Below the pieces are notes generated by a model, which did not search any database, had not been told where the DNA came from, and saw only the letters and a program-made list of their open reading frames with translations. This document shows positions 39,927 to 41,003 of a DNA stretch of 41,003 nucleotides, one piece after another (position 1 is the stretch's first letter; each line of letters starts with the position of its first letter). The stretch spans positions 1 to 41,003 of the forward strand of contig JBCBSS010000062.1 of NCBI GenBank assembly GCA_039819065.1, read 5' to 3'. Both the position numbers and the translations under genes were made by a program. The stretch is from JBCBSS01 sp039819065. GTDB lineage: Bacteria; Bacteroidota; Bacteroidia; Cytophagales; Cyclobacteriaceae.

Positions 39927-40655
39927 ATGTCGTATTTCCTCATTATAGCGGTACAAGTATTCTGTATTATCCATATCCTGAGAAACAAGAATAGCTTTTG
40001 GTGGATATGGCTCATCATTTTCCTACCGGTGATAGGTGGTTTGGTGTACATCTATATGGAAATTATCAGCAAAAAGGACCTAAGATCATTTCAAGCCGAT
40101 ATGGCTAACACCATTAACCCCACAGGACGTATCCGTGATTTGGAGAAGCGATTAGAATTCTCTGATAATTTTGAGAATCGGGTAGCCCTGGCCGACGCCT
40201 ACTTAGCAGCCAAAAGGTCAGAAGAAGCGCTCGAATTATATGAGGACTGTGCCGATGGCATCTTTGGAGATAATCCTCACTTACTTAAGCAATTGGTAGT
40301 CACCTATTTTGAGGTAGAACAATTTGAGAAAGCGGTTGAAACAGCAGAAAAGCTCAAGAGTGGTAAAGAATATAAAGGTTCAAGGCCACATTTGCTTTAT
40401 ATACTCTCCTTGGAGCAATTGGGAAGAGATACTGAAGCAGAAAAAGAGTTTTCTGATTTAAACCTGGAGTACTCTTACTTTGAAGCGAGGGTCAATTATG
40501 GTCAATTCCTATTGAGAAAAGGGCGCAATGAAGAAGCCACTCAGATCTTCGAAGCTATTCTAAAAGAATCAAGGCAAATGAATAGCAAAGAAAGAAGGGT
40601 GCAACAAAACTGGATCAATCAGGCGAGAACGGAGCTTAGTGCCTTATCAAAATAG
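39927..40655 (+). CDS. PLDc_N domain / TPR membrane protein
   Basis: 242 residues. The N-terminus (1-50) is the two-helix PLDc_N module usually found before cardiolipin synthases and nucleases (IHILRNKNSFWWIWLIIFLP, PVIGGLVYIYMEI). Here it is fused to a cytosolic tetratricopeptide region (about 70-235; e.g. NRVALADAYLAAKRSEEALE, YGQFLLRKGRNEEATQIFEA) instead of a catalytic domain. It is probably a membrane-tethered scaffold. A 51-codon single-helix gene follows after 18 nt. Confidence 0.88.
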   Translation: MSYFLIIAVQVFCIIHILRNKNSFWWIWLIIFLPVIGGLVYIYMEIISKKDLRSFQADMANTINPTGRIRDLEKRLEFSDNFENRVALADAYLAAKRSEEALELYEDCADGIFGDNPHLLKQLVVTYFEVEQFEKAVETAEKLKSGKEYKGSRPHLLYILSLEQLGRDTEAEKEFSDLNLEYSYFEARVNYGQFLLRKGRNEEATQIFEAILKESRQMNSKERRVQQNWINQARTELSALSK

Positions 40656-40673
40656 CTTTCAACCTCCGTGGTA

Positions 40674-40829
40674 ATGAATCTCAAAAAATCAACTACCAAA
40701 TTGATCATCACCGTTGCAATAATCATCATTGGCCTAATAGCTGTGTATGTCTATTTATTAGTTGATGAGAAATTCAAATTCATTGATCAAGCCTACGAAG
40801 AATCAAATCAGCAACATAGGCCTGTTTAA
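40674..40829 (+). CDS. Small single-helix membrane protein, 51 aa
   Basis: A 51-residue peptide with a basic start (MNLKKSTTK), one membrane helix (about 10-30, LIITVAIIIIGLIAVYVYLL) and a charged periplasmic tail ending QQHRPV. It lies 18 nt after the PLDc_N/TPR gene on the same strand, so it is probably in the same operon. The frame stays open for 16 more codons after its TAA (40830-40877, KPEDSTRVDSISIDQP), so the stop may be a recent nonsense change. Confidence 0.6.
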   Translation: MNLKKSTTKLIITVAIIIIGLIAVYVYLLVDEKFKFIDQAYEESNQQHRPV

Positions 40830-40925
40830 AAGCCAGAAGATTCTACACGCGTTGATTCTATCAGTATTGACCAACCGTAACAAGCGGCTAGGTTTTGTAA
40901 AAGCAGCTAGACTTACCCCCTTGTA

Positions 40926-41003
40926 GGGGCTGTCTCAAAAGCCCGTTTTAATGTCATTTCGAATGAAATGAGAAATCTTACTCCCTTGATAATCAATACT
41001 TTG
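40926..41003. mobile_element. MITE-like element, second copy, cut by window end
   Basis: An inverted copy of the 27632-27762 element. It begins GGGGCTGTCTCAAAAGCC and continues with ATGTCATTTCGAATGAAATG and AGAAATCTTACTCCCTTGA, identical or nearly so to the reverse complement of the first copy. Roughly 60 percent of the element is inside the window. Confidence 0.75.

Overview
The window looks like a chromosomal segment of a free-living, probably marine, member of the Bacteroidota, most likely order Cytophagales. The evidence is a moderate GC content, mostly absent Shine-Dalgarno sequences, a TAnnTTTG-type promoter before mtaB, many small lipoproteins with LxxxC signal peptides, an RpoD-like sigma factor lacking region 1.1, LytTR/HisKA_2 signalling, PadR-controlled FtsX-type permeases, and intergenic spaces full of palindromic repeats. 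No tRNA, rRNA, CRISPR array, prophage or complete insertion sequence was seen.

Left part (1-14.9 kb): a Rickettsia/Thermus-type isocitrate dehydrogenase and a lipoprotein on the minus strand. The lipoprotein/galM intergenic space is unusual because it holds a minus-strand terminator and a possible 28-codon gene. Next come aldose 1-epimerase, a MORN-repeat lipoprotein overlapped by a macro-domain gene, and a cluster of ion-handling membrane proteins (VIT1/CCC1-type, TerC, a cation-chloride cotransporter homologue, bestrophin). A three-gene operon follows: SPFH protein, a membrane protein with a PH-like tail, and a 53-residue ribbon-helix-helix protein. A perfect 18-bp palindrome stands before it. 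An ECF sigma factor overlapping a four-helix membrane protein, and a cardiolipin synthase, end this part.

Middle (14.9-32 kb): two repeat-rich gene-free stretches (14.9-15.9 and 21.7-22.5 kb) flank a receptor histidine kinase with an amino-acid-binding-protein-like sensor and a PadR/ABC-permease pair. Then come Dps and a 1256-residue surface protein that joins a degenerate metallophosphoesterase, a HipA/PI3K-like kinase motif region and an outer-membrane barrel. DinB, a 131-bp MITE-like element (a second copy runs off the right end of the window), mtaB, a TPR lipoprotein and a PqiA-domain protein follow.

Right part (32-41 kb): a minus-strand series of TPR histidine kinase, LytTR regulator and membrane-anchored TIR protein. 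The TIR frame continues in-frame past its stop into a 113-codon orphan. A tiny lipoprotein, an unrecognised 264-residue protein, a divergent RpoD-like sigma factor with an exceptionally strong Shine-Dalgarno sequence and a 7-codon upstream frame, a TerB-like protein and a PLDc_N/TPR protein complete the window.

The most interesting candidates are the pseudo-phosphatase/kinase-like/barrel fusion, the TIR gene with its in-frame orphan, the SPFH/RHH operon with its likely operator, and the leader of the sigma-factor gene.
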